64,000 bases of DNA from an uncultured Flavobacteriaceae bacterium (GTDB lineage: Bacteria > Bacteroidota > Bacteroidia > Flavobacteriales > Flavobacteriaceae). The stretch is from contig CANLWB010000010.1 in the NCBI GenBank assembly GCA_947494695.1, positions 124,001 to 188,000 of the forward strand. The letters are read 5' to 3'. The position numbers were made by a program, and so were the translations under genes. The notes beneath the pieces were generated by a model, which was not told where the DNA came from, made no database searches, and worked only from the letters and a program-made list of their open reading frames with translations. This document shows, piece after piece, positions 18,455-29,062 of this stretch; within the stretch, counting starts at the first letter, position 1, and the number at the start of each line of letters is the position of its first letter.

Positions 18455-21400
18455 ATGATGAGAACAAAACTACTAACGCTGTGCCTAGGTCTTCTGGTTT
18501 CGGGGCTCTGGGCACAACAAGATGATGGTGCTAAGATGGTTACCACCTCACAGGCCATACAGGAAACCGTAAACAGCAATAACTACACCATCCAGGTGGG
18601 GGTACCCTATTTGGGAACAGACAATAATGTCACACCTACCGATATGCGTTTTCCATGGGACGTATTTTATATCTTCGGAACTTTTTCCGAAGATTCCTTC
18701 GATATCTCCAAGGGGTTCTTTGGCGATAAGGTGCTATTACAATGGGAAATCAGAAACAATTTTAATTTAATTACCTCTATAGAAATATCCCGTCGAGAAC
18801 TGGGAAGCACTGGTACCTTTCAATTTATTGGTAGTGTTGGGCCTAACGATACCCAATATGAAGATAAATATGTTGATGGCGGTGTCCTATATGAATATAA
18901 AGTGCTGGCAAAAGGCGTAAGCCAGACCGAAACACGATATACCAATTTTATTACGGGTATAGGATTTAGAAACCCAACAGCTATAGTTACCGGAAATGTT
19001 AACTTTAAAGGGGGCAATCCGGTAAAGAATGTAACCGTCATTGCAGAATCCGACGGTAGCGTTTCAAGCTATGGTAGCGCACTCATAATTCCGGCATCCA
19101 ATCAATTAGAAGTTAATAACCTAAATAAACTCATAGCTACCACGACTACTTTACAAGCCTGGGTTAGACCTGATTCGCCATATACAAGCGATAATGGAAA
19201 TGCCATTCGATTATTCCGGTTAAGCGAAAAGAACAGTAATAATCTTGATGTTACCATTAATTTAAAGGAAGCATCAAAAACTCTTGAAATTGATATAGCT
19301 GGGAGTTTGTTTGTTATTGAAAATGTATATCCTTCCGGAGATGTAAATACGCGCGGCGATGATGTTATGATTTCCGTATCGGATTTCAATACTAATTTCA
19401 CGCATATTACCGTACAAATGGAGGATAACACAGTGCCATCGTTATTCATTAATGGACGCCCAATGACAGTGGCTTACAGGGATGAGATACACGATATTAG
19501 AGCTGAGGATGACCCCATGAATACATCGCCCTATCTGGAAATTACCATGCCCACACAGACCACTAATTTTAATGTGGGTACTGGCAGCTGGACCAATGTT
19601 CATATAGGTGGTGGGAACACCGCAATAATTGATGAGATTCGGGTGTGGAAGAGTATAGAGGCAGCTTCCGATATTCGTACGGATTATAAGCGTTATATTA
19701 GCGGTAATGATCCAGATTTAATAGCCTATTTAAGTGCTAACGAAAATACTGGTAATTACGTTTATGACGCTTCCAGAAACGGATTCAACTACAATAAAAA
19801 TCACGGAAATCTAAACATTCAGAACATTAGCAACGATATTGCTTTTGTATCTGGAGCTGGGAATATTCCGTCATCCAGCCAATTGGGTATTTTAGGGGTT
19901 ACCGATGCCAATGGAAATTACGAAATCAATGCTATTCCTTATACGGGTACAGGAGAATCCTTTAAAATCACACCAGTATTTGGGCAGCATAAATTTGAAC
20001 CGAGTCAGCAACTCGTCTTTTTAGGAGAAGGCTCAGAAGTGGTAAATAAAATAGATTTTACCGACATTTCCTCATTTATTTTCAAAGGTAAAATTTTGTA
20101 TGATACCAGAGGTGTATTTCCGTCATTCGCAGAAGCAGACCAAAATACAGGTAATGGAAATACGATACCCGGAGGAGCGGCCATTGTTGATGAAACTTAC
20201 AATCAATACGAAATAAATGGAACCTTTTATAACAAAGCTCAATATTGGCTTAATGACTTAGGAACACCATCCGATAAATCAGACGACCGTCTGGACCTTT
20301 ATGCAAGTATTCCTGTAGCAGGGGCTCATATTTATATAGATGGAACCATTGTTTTAGATGAAAATAATCTTCCTGTAACATCTGATGATCAAGGTAATTT
20401 TGATATCAGCGTACCGATAGGGAATCATTTTATTCGTGTTGAGCAAAACGGGCATTCTTTTACCTATAATGGACGTTTTCCAGCCGAATCGGGGACCTTT
20501 TATGAGTTTTTTGAAGATGCTCAAGAACAAGTTGTTTTTATAGATGAAACGCGCGTAACCGCAGTAGGGCGCGTTGTTGGAGGTTCGGTAGAATCACAAA
20601 AAGCGATCGGATTTGGAGAAAATGGCCTGTTTGAGGTGTCCTATGAAGATAATCAAGGCAATACTAAAACAGTAGTGGTGAGTTCTAAAAATAATATTGG
20701 CGTGTCTAATATTACTTTAGACTATACTCCTACACAAGGCAGTGTTACAGATTACACACGATTTAACTTTCAAACGAATAATGATTCCGGGGAATATCGT
20801 ATCGATATTATGCCTCTGAATTATGAAATTGTGGGAGGTACCGGATTGCAAGTAACCAGTAATTCTGGTATTAATACTAGTATTATAGCTTCTGGAACTA
20901 AAGAAACCCTTAATTTTTCAAGTATTCCTCCGGAGAGTATACCAGAATTTCAAAGTCCCGATAATACTATTATACAAGGCGCGCCTTACCATTTCGAAAA
21001 AAGTTTTGTGTACCGTTCTACACCTGTGCTTCGTGTTGAGGAGCAAACGTCTGAAGAGGTGATAGAATTAGTGGATGAAAATGGTATAGAGCAACTCATA
21101 AGTACCACAGGGTTTGAACACCCGGATGGGAGTAATAGTGATGTCAAGATTTACAGACTAGCCAACGATTATGAAATTGTTTTAAGAACATTTGAACGTT
21201 ATGAAAATAATGATGATATCAATAATATCATAGAAGATATTGTACCTATAGTGGATGGCACACTAAGCATTACTAATAATTTAGCTTTAAATGGATCGGA
21301 AGTAACAGAACAAGATCCTAATGATGCCAGTATTACCAGATACACATTTAAAGGTGGTTTAGCGAATATTTTCTTTCCATATACGCGTAATATCAATATA

Positions 21401-24400
21401 CAATATGTTATTAATGGCGTACCTTATAATGCAGAAAACTATGTGCCAGATGGTATTATACTTGGAGGGGCACCAGATAACAGTGCAGCACCCCCATTAA
21501 CGGATGCACCAGATATCCCCGATATTATTCTTAGAGACCCTCCGGGAACCAATAGCTTTGCTTCCATAGAGAAAGGTCAAAGTATAAGTTTTACAACCAA
21601 TTCCAGTTTCACGAACGGAGGTGGCGGTAGTCAAAGTGTCACCTTAAGTTTGGGTGGGGAACAATCCATTGTTGTTGGGCCTCCGGGAGCAGGACTCATC
21701 ATAGATACAGAAGTTACCAATAGTCTTACAGGAGATATCTCGGTAGCGGCATCGTCAAAAGATGGTGAAAGTATTACAAAAACCTATACCTTCAATCAAA
21801 CCATTTCAACGAGTGATGACCCCGAATTTGTTGGTGCTGATGGTGATTTATACATTGGAAATTCTAAAAACTATTCTAAAAGCACCTGGGATGAATTTAA
21901 AGTGGCGTTACAGCCTGTAGGTGATCTGGCAGATAACCATCAGCTCACCAATGTCAATAATGAATCTGTGTATTTGTTTGACCAGAAAGGGTTTAACTTA
22001 GGTGAAGAACCCACCAGTACTTTCTTTATATACTCGCAAAAATTCATTTTAGACGATTTAATCCCCGAGTATCAAACCATTGTGGAGACTATAAATAATG
22101 GAGGTTCTGTGACTAATGCCAAACCTGTAGACTGGTATGTGCGTCAAATCGATTTATGGCGTACCATCATTTTACAAAACGAACAAAAAAAGTACGAAGC
22201 ATTAAATAATCCGCAAGCGGTTGTTAATAAAGCGTCACAAAATTTAGATGGTTTTATTGCAGAATTAGAAACTGAAATTAATAATACACAAGTTGGCTCA
22301 CCTTACCAGGAGTTATTACGAGAAAAACTAGAATTAGCTGAAGCTCAAAGAAACCTGGTATTATCTCAAGCCAGTGATAATATTACCTTCGATGCAGGTG
22401 TGGGCGAAGTATCGCGTAGTGTAGAAACCGCAGTTGTAAATTCTTCATCCATAGAGTTTGATATTGAGTTAGAAGAAAGTCTGCAGTTATCACTTGGATT
22501 TAGTGTGAATAAAATAGGTATACGTTCAGATACTAGAGTGTTTGCACAACAGGCATTTAATGCGTCTTTAACAGAAGAAGAAACAAAGACGACCAATATT
22601 AGCTATACGTTAAAGGATAATGACCCTACAAATGTTTTAAGTGTCGATATATTCAATTATTTTGATGGGTATGGTCCCATATTTTCCACCAAAGGAGGTA
22701 GGACCTCTTGTCCTTATGAAGGTGAAGAAAAGTCGTTGTTTTATAATAAACAAGATTATGATGTCTTTTTACAACAGGTAATTGATTATGAGTCTACTGT
22801 GCCTCAAGTAGGCGACAGACCTGAGTTTGTACCGGTAGTGCTGGCTGATGATAAAAGAGAAACCTTAAGTTTGGCAACAGAAAGAGCAGAAGACCCTAAA
22901 ATTACAGTTGAGGTTGCCGAGATTTTTAATATTCCTGAAAGCAATAAAGCAGAATTTAAATTAAAGTTTCAAAATTTAACAGATGCCACAAGTGACGCTG
23001 CCAGTTTTAACTATTTTGAACTTATTGTAGATAATACCACCAATCCCAATAATGCTCTAATAAACGTGAGTCAGAATGGTACGGTTGTATTTGTGCCTTA
23101 TGGACAAACTGTGGAGTATACGCTAACACTGGGTAAGTCGGTATCAGATGTTAATGACTATGAGGATATACGTGTTATTTTACAATCTCGATGCGACCCC
23201 GTAAATGTATTCGATGACGTTTTAATTTCAGCACATTTTGTACCGTCTTGTTCCCAGGTAGCTGTAAAAGCACCATTAGATAATTGGGTTTACAATGTAG
23301 ATGCAGCATTTAATAATGACGGTTCTACAAATCCATTATCTATCAATCTATCAGAATACAATCAAGCGTTTGATAATTTTGAGAAAATTGATTTGGAATA
23401 CCGTTTGGCAACGTCTCCTAATTGGACACGCTTACACACGTATTACAATACTCAAGACTTTTATGATGAGGCAGTTGCCAATAGTGAGTCTGAAATATCT
23501 TTAATCGAGTCGGCCGAAGTTATATTCCCATTTGATATCGCCGAACTGCAATTGCAAGATGGTAATTATGAAATACGGGCACGCAGTAGTTGTACTAATG
23601 GCACTGAGTTTATATCTGAAGTCATTTCAGGAAGTGTTGATTTAAAATCACCACAACAATTTGGCACACCATTACCTACTGACGGTATTTTAGGCCCAGG
23701 AGAAGACTTGCGCGTAAGTTTTAACGAAAATGTCTTTTACAACGGTGCAGTAAGCGCCATTGAGATAAAAGGTGAAACGAATCAATTACCAATAGACCAC
23801 AGCGTTTCTTTACGTTTTGAAGGGACTAATAATACAATGACTATTGAAAGTCCAAGATTGATATCTGGAGACTTAACCATAGAGTTCTGGATGAATAATG
23901 CTACTTCAGCATCAACAGCAACGATTATTAATCAACAAAATGGCTTAAATATCAGATTGGAAAATGGAGAGCTGTATACCGCTCTTGGAGATATTAATGC
24001 CAACGCACCTATTGCTAACGATGGTTTATTTCACCATTATACCATCACACATGATAATACTACAGGGAGTCTTAGTATATATGAAGACGATCGTGATATT
24101 GGAGGCGGAACAGGAACAGCAAATACCCAATTCACCAATAACAATCCTTTATTAGTTGGAGGTAACACCTTTATAGGAAACCTTCATGACTTAAGATTGT
24201 GGACAAAATCAGTTAGTCTGGGAGAAGCCTTTGCCAATATGTTTACCAAACTACTAGGAAACGAAAGAAACCTAATTGGGTATTGGCCCATGAACGAAGG
24301 ACGTGGTAATATTGCTAATGATTTGGCACGATTTAAACATGCAGCGGTATTAGCAGATTGGGATATAAAACCTAAAGGCACATCGTATGAGTTTGCCGGA

Positions 24401-27118
24401 GGACAGTATTTAGAACTCGATAATGTAGGGTTTGTACAATTAACCAACGCGATGGATGCGACCATATCTTTCTGGATTAAAACGGATACGCCTCAAGAAG
24501 CTACTATCTTTTCTAACGGAAGAGGAAAAGGCGGTGGTACCCCTCAAACAAACGATCCAGTACAGTCGAATGGATTTTCCAATAAATGGGCCATTAATAT
24601 GAACAGTTCGGGAGCCTTATCCTTTGCAAGTGAAGAAAATGAATATGTATTAACGGCTGAGAATGTAGCCGATAATAATTGGCATCATGTGGCCCTACTA
24701 TTCAATCGTAATGGGTCTTTAAGAACCTATGTTGATGCCCAACAAGTATCGTCTAATCCTATTGCAGACATTGGTGGTTTCTCAGGAAATCAAGCTTGGA
24801 TAGGCGCTCGAGGATTTAAAGATCAGGGTGGTGCAGAAACAGTAGACAGGGTGTTCACAGGTAGAATTGATGAATTCCGTTTGTGGAATACTTTAAGGAA
24901 TGTAGATCAGATTTCCAGAGACCGTTTTAATGAAATGGATGTTGAAAGTATCGGGTTATTATTATATGCAAGAATGAATGCGCCAGATCCGGTTACATCT
25001 AACGGACCACGATACTATCATGCCTTTACGAATCAAAGTGTAATTCCTTCAAATGCTGTATTGAATACGGGCAGCCTTAATTACTCAGATGATGTACCGG
25101 CTATTAAACCGGCACGTAAACTGATTAAATTCCAGGTAAATCATGTCATTAACGAAGATGATATGATTATCGAACCTGTTATTTCCGATTGGGCTGCATT
25201 AGAAGGTCAGATTCTCGATATCACAGTACATCGCATGTTTGATGCTTCAAACAATATCCAGCAATCACCCATTACCTGGACAGCCTTTGTTCAGAGAAAT
25301 GAAATGGATTGGTTTGTAGAAGGCTTTAATGAAACCGTAGATATTATTAAAACAGGGAATGAATCTCCTTCATTTGAAATCACCATTATTAACAAAGGAG
25401 GTATAATTCAACCATATAATATTGCCGGAGTACCTAATTGGTTATCATTGAGCAGCACATCGGGAAGCCTTGCACCAGATAGTAAAGTAACGATTACAGC
25501 TACAATCGATGCAAGCTTATCTGCCGGGGAATATATTGAAAATCTGTATTTACAAACTGATTTTGGTTTGGATGAAAAGCTACAGTTAGATGTTAGAGTA
25601 CTGGATGAAGAACCTGAATGGACTATCGACCCGAATGATTTTGATTTTAGTATGAATATTATAGGGCGTATTAGTATAGATGGTGTGTTTTCAGATGATC
25701 TATTTGATAAAGTCGCTGCCTTTTCAAATGGAGACTTAAGAGGAGTGGCAAATGTTATTTATGACGAAGCTTACCAGGAATATTTCGTATTCCTAACAGT
25801 ATACAGTAACAGGGTTTCGGGTGATCCTTTAAGCTTTAATATCTGGGATGCTACAACCGGACAGATTGTGCAGGCAACCATGGATGGAAATAGTTCGATA
25901 ACCTTTACAGATAACAGTGTGTTGGGAACTTTAACGAATCCATCCCTATTTGAAAATACCAATGTTGTCGAGCAGGAAGTAGATTTAAACGAAGGCTGGA
26001 CCTGGGTGTCATTTAATGTAAACGACACTAATTTTTCAAATTTAAATGCACTCATATCAAATACGAATTTGGAAACCTCAGATCGTATATTAAGTCATGC
26101 GCCGGCACTTTTAGATACCTATTTCAAAGATGAGAACTCACCCCGGAATAGTACCTGGAGCGGAACCATTACATCTAATGGCGGATTAAGTACAAACTTT
26201 ATGTATAAGATGAAATTCACGCAAGGACAAAAACTAGTCGTTAAGGGTAGTAAGGTAGATGTAAGTGCTTGGAGTTTTCTAATCAAACAAAACTGGAATT
26301 GGTTACCATATCCTTTAAGTAAAAATGTATCTGTTAATGAAGCTTTGTCAACATTTGATGCCGAAGATGGGGACATTATAAAATCTCAAAATCAGTTTGC
26401 GATTTACGATCCTATAAACGGATGGAGCGGTACACTAAATTACCTGGAAGAAGGTAGAGGTTATATGGTGAAGTCTAGTAAAGACCAAACTTTTAAATAT
26501 GCTAACCTTTTTAGTAAATCCTCCAATAAGAAGAAGTCTGGAGATAATAGCACTACAGGTCAGCAGCAACGAACAGAACCGGCATTTACCAAATATTCGG
26601 ATAATATGAATGCGGTGGTTCAACTGCCATCGGGCTATAACGAACTCTTTGTTTATGATGAAGATGGTGTAATAAAAGGTCGCGCGATAAATCAGGCTGT
26701 CGGAGACAAGGAGCTTAGTTTTATTACCATCTATGGAGAATTTGAAACGCCACTAACTTTTTATGTGGGCGATGGCATCACACAAAAATCATCACAAAAT
26801 GTATTCACGTTCAAAGGAAATCATATTCTCGGTACAGTGGCTAATCCTGTTGTGCTGGAATTAGAAACTTCAGAAAGTTTTAAGATGTATCCAAATCCAT
26901 TTAATAACGAGTTAACATTGCAGATTGGTTCAAATAAAGCGGATGCATTAGACGTAAAACTATTCAATATGGTAGGGCAATTAGTATACTCTAAAGAATA
27001 CACAATTGATAAAGGCCAAAATATCATAACGTTGACTCCGGATATTAGTAAAGGGGTTTACTTCCTGAAAGCAGGCCTTAACATGACAAGTACAACTTAT
27101 AAAGTAATTAAAAACTAA
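18455..27118 (+). CDS. giant secreted LamG-domain protein with T9SS sorting domain
   Basis: 2887 residues, exported by Sec (MMRTKLLTLCLGLLVSGLWA) and then by type IX secretion. Order of parts: a fibronectin-III-like domain (about 80-175), LamG/concanavalin-like domain 1 (about 205-420) and carboxypeptidase-regulatory-like beta domains (for example residues 615-690). A long alpha/beta middle includes a helical stretch near 1240-1310. LamG 2 is at about 1778-1928 and LamG 3 at about 1974-2150. A BACON-like domain (about 2302-2383) and a module shared with the next gene (about 2386-2500) come next. The C-terminal type A sorting domain starts at MYPNPFNNELTLQIG and ends in GVYFLKAG and YKVIKN. 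Likely a surface adhesin or glycan-binding protein; the ligand is unknown. Confidence 0.85.
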   Translation: MMRTKLLTLCLGLLVSGLWAQQDDGAKMVTTSQAIQETVNSNNYTIQVGVPYLGTDNNVTPTDMRFPWDVFYIFGTFSEDSFDISKGFFGDKVLLQWEIRNNFNLITSIEISRRELGSTGTFQFIGSVGPNDTQYEDKYVDGGVLYEYKVLAKGVSQTETRYTNFITGIGFRNPTAIVTGNVNFKGGNPVKNVTVIAESDGSVSSYGSALIIPASNQLEVNNLNKLIATTTTLQAWVRPDSPYTSDNGNAIRLFRLSEKNSNNLDVTINLKEASKTLEIDIAGSLFVIENVYPSGDVNTRGDDVMISVSDFNTNFTHITVQMEDNTVPSLFINGRPMTVAYRDEIHDIRAEDDPMNTSPYLEITMPTQTTNFNVGTGSWTNVHIGGGNTAIIDEIRVWKSIEAASDIRTDYKRYISGNDPDLIAYLSANENTGNYVYDASRNGFNYNKNHGNLNIQNISNDIAFVSGAGNIPSSSQLGILGVTDANGNYEINAIPYTGTGESFKITPVFGQHKFEPSQQLVFLGEGSEVVNKIDFTDISSFIFKGKILYDTRGVFPSFAEADQNTGNGNTIPGGAAIVDETYNQYEINGTFYNKAQYWLNDLGTPSDKSDDRLDLYASIPVAGAHIYIDGTIVLDENNLPVTSDDQGNFDISVPIGNHFIRVEQNGHSFTYNGRFPAESGTFYEFFEDAQEQVVFIDETRVTAVGRVVGGSVESQKAIGFGENGLFEVSYEDNQGNTKTVVVSSKNNIGVSNITLDYTPTQGSVTDYTRFNFQTNNDSGEYRIDIMPLNYEIVGGTGLQVTSNSGINTSIIASGTKETLNFSSIPPESIPEFQSPDNTIIQGAPYHFEKSFVYRSTPVLRVEEQTSEEVIELVDENGIEQLISTTGFEHPDGSNSDVKIYRLANDYEIVLRTFERYENNDDINNIIEDIVPIVDGTLSITNNLALNGSEVTEQDPNDASITRYTFKGGLANIFFPYTRNINIQYVINGVPYNAENYVPDGIILGGAPDNSAAPPLTDAPDIPDIILRDPPGTNSFASIEKGQSISFTTNSSFTNGGGGSQSVTLSLGGEQSIVVGPPGAGLIIDTEVTNSLTGDISVAASSKDGESITKTYTFNQTISTSDDPEFVGADGDLYIGNSKNYSKSTWDEFKVALQPVGDLADNHQLTNVNNESVYLFDQKGFNLGEEPTSTFFIYSQKFILDDLIPEYQTIVETINNGGSVTNAKPVDWYVRQIDLWRTIILQNEQKKYEALNNPQAVVNKASQNLDGFIAELETEINNTQVGSPYQELLREKLELAEAQRNLVLSQASDNITFDAGVGEVSRSVETAVVNSSSIEFDIELEESLQLSLGFSVNKIGIRSDTRVFAQQAFNASLTEEETKTTNISYTLKDNDPTNVLSVDIFNYFDGYGPIFSTKGGRTSCPYEGEEKSLFYNKQDYDVFLQQVIDYESTVPQVGDRPEFVPVVLADDKRETLSLATERAEDPKITVEVAEIFNIPESNKAEFKLKFQNLTDATSDAASFNYFELIVDNTTNPNNALINVSQNGTVVFVPYGQTVEYTLTLGKSVSDVNDYEDIRVILQSRCDPVNVFDDVLISAHFVPSCSQVAVKAPLDNWVYNVDAAFNNDGSTNPLSINLSEYNQAFDNFEKIDLEYRLATSPNWTRLHTYYNTQDFYDEAVANSESEISLIESAEVIFPFDIAELQLQDGNYEIRARSSCTNGTEFISEVISGSVDLKSPQQFGTPLPTDGILGPGEDLRVSFNENVFYNGAVSAIEIKGETNQLPIDHSVSLRFEGTNNTMTIESPRLISGDLTIEFWMNNATSASTATIINQQNGLNIRLENGELYTALGDINANAPIANDGLFHHYTITHDNTTGSLSIYEDDRDIGGGTGTANTQFTNNNPLLVGGNTFIGNLHDLRLWTKSVSLGEAFANMFTKLLGNERNLIGYWPMNEGRGNIANDLARFKHAAVLADWDIKPKGTSYEFAGGQYLELDNVGFVQLTNAMDATISFWIKTDTPQEATIFSNGRGKGGGTPQTNDPVQSNGFSNKWAINMNSSGALSFASEENEYVLTAENVADNNWHHVALLFNRNGSLRTYVDAQQVSSNPIADIGGFSGNQAWIGARGFKDQGGAETVDRVFTGRIDEFRLWNTLRNVDQISRDRFNEMDVESIGLLLYARMNAPDPVTSNGPRYYHAFTNQSVIPSNAVLNTGSLNYSDDVPAIKPARKLIKFQVNHVINEDDMIIEPVISDWAALEGQILDITVHRMFDASNNIQQSPITWTAFVQRNEMDWFVEGFNETVDIIKTGNESPSFEITIINKGGIIQPYNIAGVPNWLSLSSTSGSLAPDSKVTITATIDASLSAGEYIENLYLQTDFGLDEKLQLDVRVLDEEPEWTIDPNDFDFSMNIIGRISIDGVFSDDLFDKVAAFSNGDLRGVANVIYDEAYQEYFVFLTVYSNRVSGDPLSFNIWDATTGQIVQATMDGNSSITFTDNSVLGTLTNPSLFENTNVVEQEVDLNEGWTWVSFNVNDTNFSNLNALISNTNLETSDRILSHAPALLDTYFKDENSPRNSTWSGTITSNGGLSTNFMYKMKFTQGQKLVVKGSKVDVSAWSFLIKQNWNWLPYPLSKNVSVNEALSTFDAEDGDIIKSQNQFAIYDPINGWSGTLNYLEEGRGYMVKSSKDQTFKYANLFSKSSNKKKSGDNSTTGQQQRTEPAFTKYSDNMNAVVQLPSGYNELFVYDEDGVIKGRAINQAVGDKELSFITIYGEFETPLTFYVGDGITQKSSQNVFTFKGNHILGTVANPVVLELETSESFKMYPNPFNNELTLQIGSNKADALDVKLFNMVGQLVYSKEYTIDKGQNIITLTPDISKGVYFLKAGLNMTSTTYKVIKN

Positions 27119-27122
27119 AACC

Positions 27123-28043
27123 ATGAAAAGGATAACAATAAACTTAATAGCATTCTTTTTGATAGGAATCTATGGTTACGGACAAGCACCGACATGGTCT
27201 GTTAATGAAAATGATTTTGAATATACTATGTCGTTTGTAGCTTTTTTGAACGTTGATGGAATCACATTAACCAGTACGAATGATCAAGTCGCGGCTTTTG
27301 TGAATGATGAATGCCGCGGGGTCGCCAATTTAATTTATATAGCAAACAAGGACCGATACTATGCTTATTTTAATGTGTTTTCGAACACGAACGGAGAAAC
27401 TTTAAGTTTTAAAGTATATGATTCAACAAATAACAGGGTCGTAGATATTGTAAAAACAGTCAATTTTGAAATCAACGCGCTTTATGGGGATCTATCCAGG
27501 GCTTTTAGTTTTGCCAGTCCCGCGTTAAATAATGATGCAGAATTAGTGAATTTTAATTTTAAAGATGTGACTATTACCAATAAAGGGATTAACGGCAATA
27601 CTATGACCTTGTTTGTTGATAATGGACTTAACGTTTCAGCCTTAACACCTGTTTTCGAATTAAGCATAGGGGCAAAGTTACTTTATAATGGAGCAGAACT
27701 GATCTCGAATAGCAGTGTTTTAGATTTTGAAAAACCGGTCTTGGTTGAGGTTTTATCTGAAGATGAATCGACCCGAAATACATGGGAGATTATAGTACGA
27801 TACAATGCCGTAATAGGGAATTTAACCTTTTATAAAAAAGATGCTGTATGTTATAGTGGGGGCGCCATAAAGGTATTATCTACTGAAAACGGAAGTGAAG
27901 TTGTTTTGTTTAAAAATCAGGTCGCACAGGCGGCTCAAACTCTCGTAAATGGAGAAGTTGTTTTTAATAGCTTACAAGCAGGAGATTATGTGGTTCGTGT
28001 TAACGGGTTCGAAAAACCTATTAGTATTAATTTAAAAGAATAG
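27123..28043 (+). CDS. secreted protein sharing a module with the giant LamG protein
   Basis: 306 residues with a signal peptide (MKRITINLIAFFLIGIYGYG). Residues 22-115 (PTWSVNENDFEYTMSF, DQVAAFVNDECRGVANLIY, YAYFNVFSN, LSFKVYD) align by eye with residues 2386-2500 of the preceding protein (DFDFSMNIIG, DKVAAFSNGDLRGVANVIY, FLTVYSN, LSFNIWD). About 135-225 looks like a DUF5018-type beta-sandwich (LVNFNFKDVTITNKG, TWEIIVRYNA). The C-terminal 75 residues form another small beta domain. There is no T9SS tail. It starts 5 bp after the giant gene, so it is in the same operon and possibly acts in the same surface assembly. Confidence 0.75.
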   Translation: MKRITINLIAFFLIGIYGYGQAPTWSVNENDFEYTMSFVAFLNVDGITLTSTNDQVAAFVNDECRGVANLIYIANKDRYYAYFNVFSNTNGETLSFKVYDSTNNRVVDIVKTVNFEINALYGDLSRAFSFASPALNNDAELVNFNFKDVTITNKGINGNTMTLFVDNGLNVSALTPVFELSIGAKLLYNGAELISNSSVLDFEKPVLVEVLSEDESTRNTWEIIVRYNAVIGNLTFYKKDAVCYSGGAIKVLSTENGSEVVLFKNQVAQAAQTLVNGEVVFNSLQAGDYVVRVNGFEKPISINLKE

Positions 28044-28045
28044 AT

Positions 28046-28459
28046 ATGAAAACTAAATATTATTACATAATGGGGATGTGTTTATGTTTCATTATAAGTT
28101 GCTCCAAGAATGATGATGCAACAGCACCTCCACCTATTGAAGTTGAAAGCTTTGACCCTGTAGATATCAAATTTGTTCATGATGATGGAACCGATATCAT
28201 AGCCGGGGATTGTATTTCTCCTAATGAAGCTTATGCAATTCAGATTACAACCACAAGAAATAGTAATGGAACAACCAGTGTATCTAAGGTAGAATATACC
28301 ATAAATGGTGCCTTATATAGTATGTCATTTTCTGAAGCCGGAACCAAAAGGAACCCGATTACCCTGGTAGACGGAGGTAATATTGCAGAATTGACAGTAA
28401 CTGCCAAAGCAGATGAGGTTTTCTATGTTATTCAGGATGATTTTGAATTAGTAGATTAG
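28046..28459 (+). CDS. small lipoprotein
   Basis: 137 residues with a lipoprotein signal: hydrophobic GMCLCFIIS followed by the lipobox cysteine in ISCSKNDD. The mature part is acidic and beta-rich with no family I recognise. It begins 3 bp after the previous stop and is the last gene of the operon. Being SPII-anchored beside secreted partners, it could tether or chaperone them at the outer membrane; that is inference. Confidence 0.7.
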   Translation: MKTKYYYIMGMCLCFIISCSKNDDATAPPPIEVESFDPVDIKFVHDDGTDIIAGDCISPNEAYAIQITTTRNSNGTTSVSKVEYTINGALYSMSFSEAGTKRNPITLVDGGNIAELTVTAKADEVFYVIQDDFELVD

Positions 28460-28605
28460 AATTGTTTTACACGATGGAATAAGTTTTGATACTCAAACCT
28501 TTATAAATCTATTATATTCCATATAACCATTCCTTTGAGGCTTTATTGGAGTGAAAGCTTTATGTTACTGCGTAATACTCTCCATTGCTGTAACTACATG
28601 TAGAA

Positions 28606-28704
28606 CAAGTGGGACCACACTTAAAACCCTTCTAAAAAGAAGGGTTTTTTGTTTAAAATATTTTGGGTGAGAAGTCTGTATCGAGTGCAGTCGAGGTGAG
28701 CCCA
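28606..28704. repeat. direct repeat copy 2, truncated tRNA end
   Basis: Repeats 14503-14602 in the same orientation. The first 28 bp, including 12 nt of the tRNA 3' end, are identical, and about 94 percent of the whole matches. The rest of the tRNA is absent upstream (ACATGTAGAA precedes it). The palindromic element occupies 28664-28704. Confidence 0.85.
28625..28650 (+). terminator. terminator hairpin within repeat copy 2
   Basis: AACCCTTCT-AAAA-AGAAGGGTT is followed by T residues. It could end the surface-protein operon whose last gene stops at 28459. Confidence 0.75.
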
Positions 28705-29004
28705 AGCGCAACTACTTTTAATAGATTGATAAAGTGTTAATGGTCATTCGATTACTCAGGACTTTTTTATACACTTCAAAATATATACTCAAGCTAAATA
28801 GATATTTTAAGTTTCTATTAGTGCTCTATATGTCTTAATAATATTAGTATTCTTCTTGTGTAAACTATGACTAATTAAAAGCAAGTCTCAAATACACTTT
28901 TGATTAATCTTGCTGAAAGCTTTTTATATAACTATTCTTTTTAATTGTATTAATTACCAATATTCAAAATGAATCAAATTCGTATTAAAGTCTGTAGAAT
29001 CAAT

Positions 29005-29012
29005 TATATTTG
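29005..29012 (+). promoter_or_regulatory. -7 promoter element for the AAA/helicase operon
   Basis: TATATTTG matches TAnnTTTG exactly and lies 50 bp upstream of ATG 29063. No -33 element is at standard spacing. It is the only candidate promoter for the four-gene operon. Confidence 0.45.
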
Positions 29013-29062
29013 AGAGGACATAAAGAATTTTAGATCCTACTTTTTAAAATTAATTACAAACA

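Larger units (their letters stand above)
28460..29062. other. 603-bp gene-free stretch
   Basis: Contains the second copy of the tRNA-end repeat with its hairpin, then about 300 bp of AT-rich sequence with no gene or recognisable element until the -7 element at 29005. It separates the surface-protein block from the AAA/helicase operon. Confidence 0.7.

Noticed and set aside
17543-28459. Prophage suggested by the tail-collar protein
   Set aside because: No capsid, terminase, portal, integrase or lysis genes. The collar protein has a signal peptide and sits in a T9SS/lipoprotein operon.
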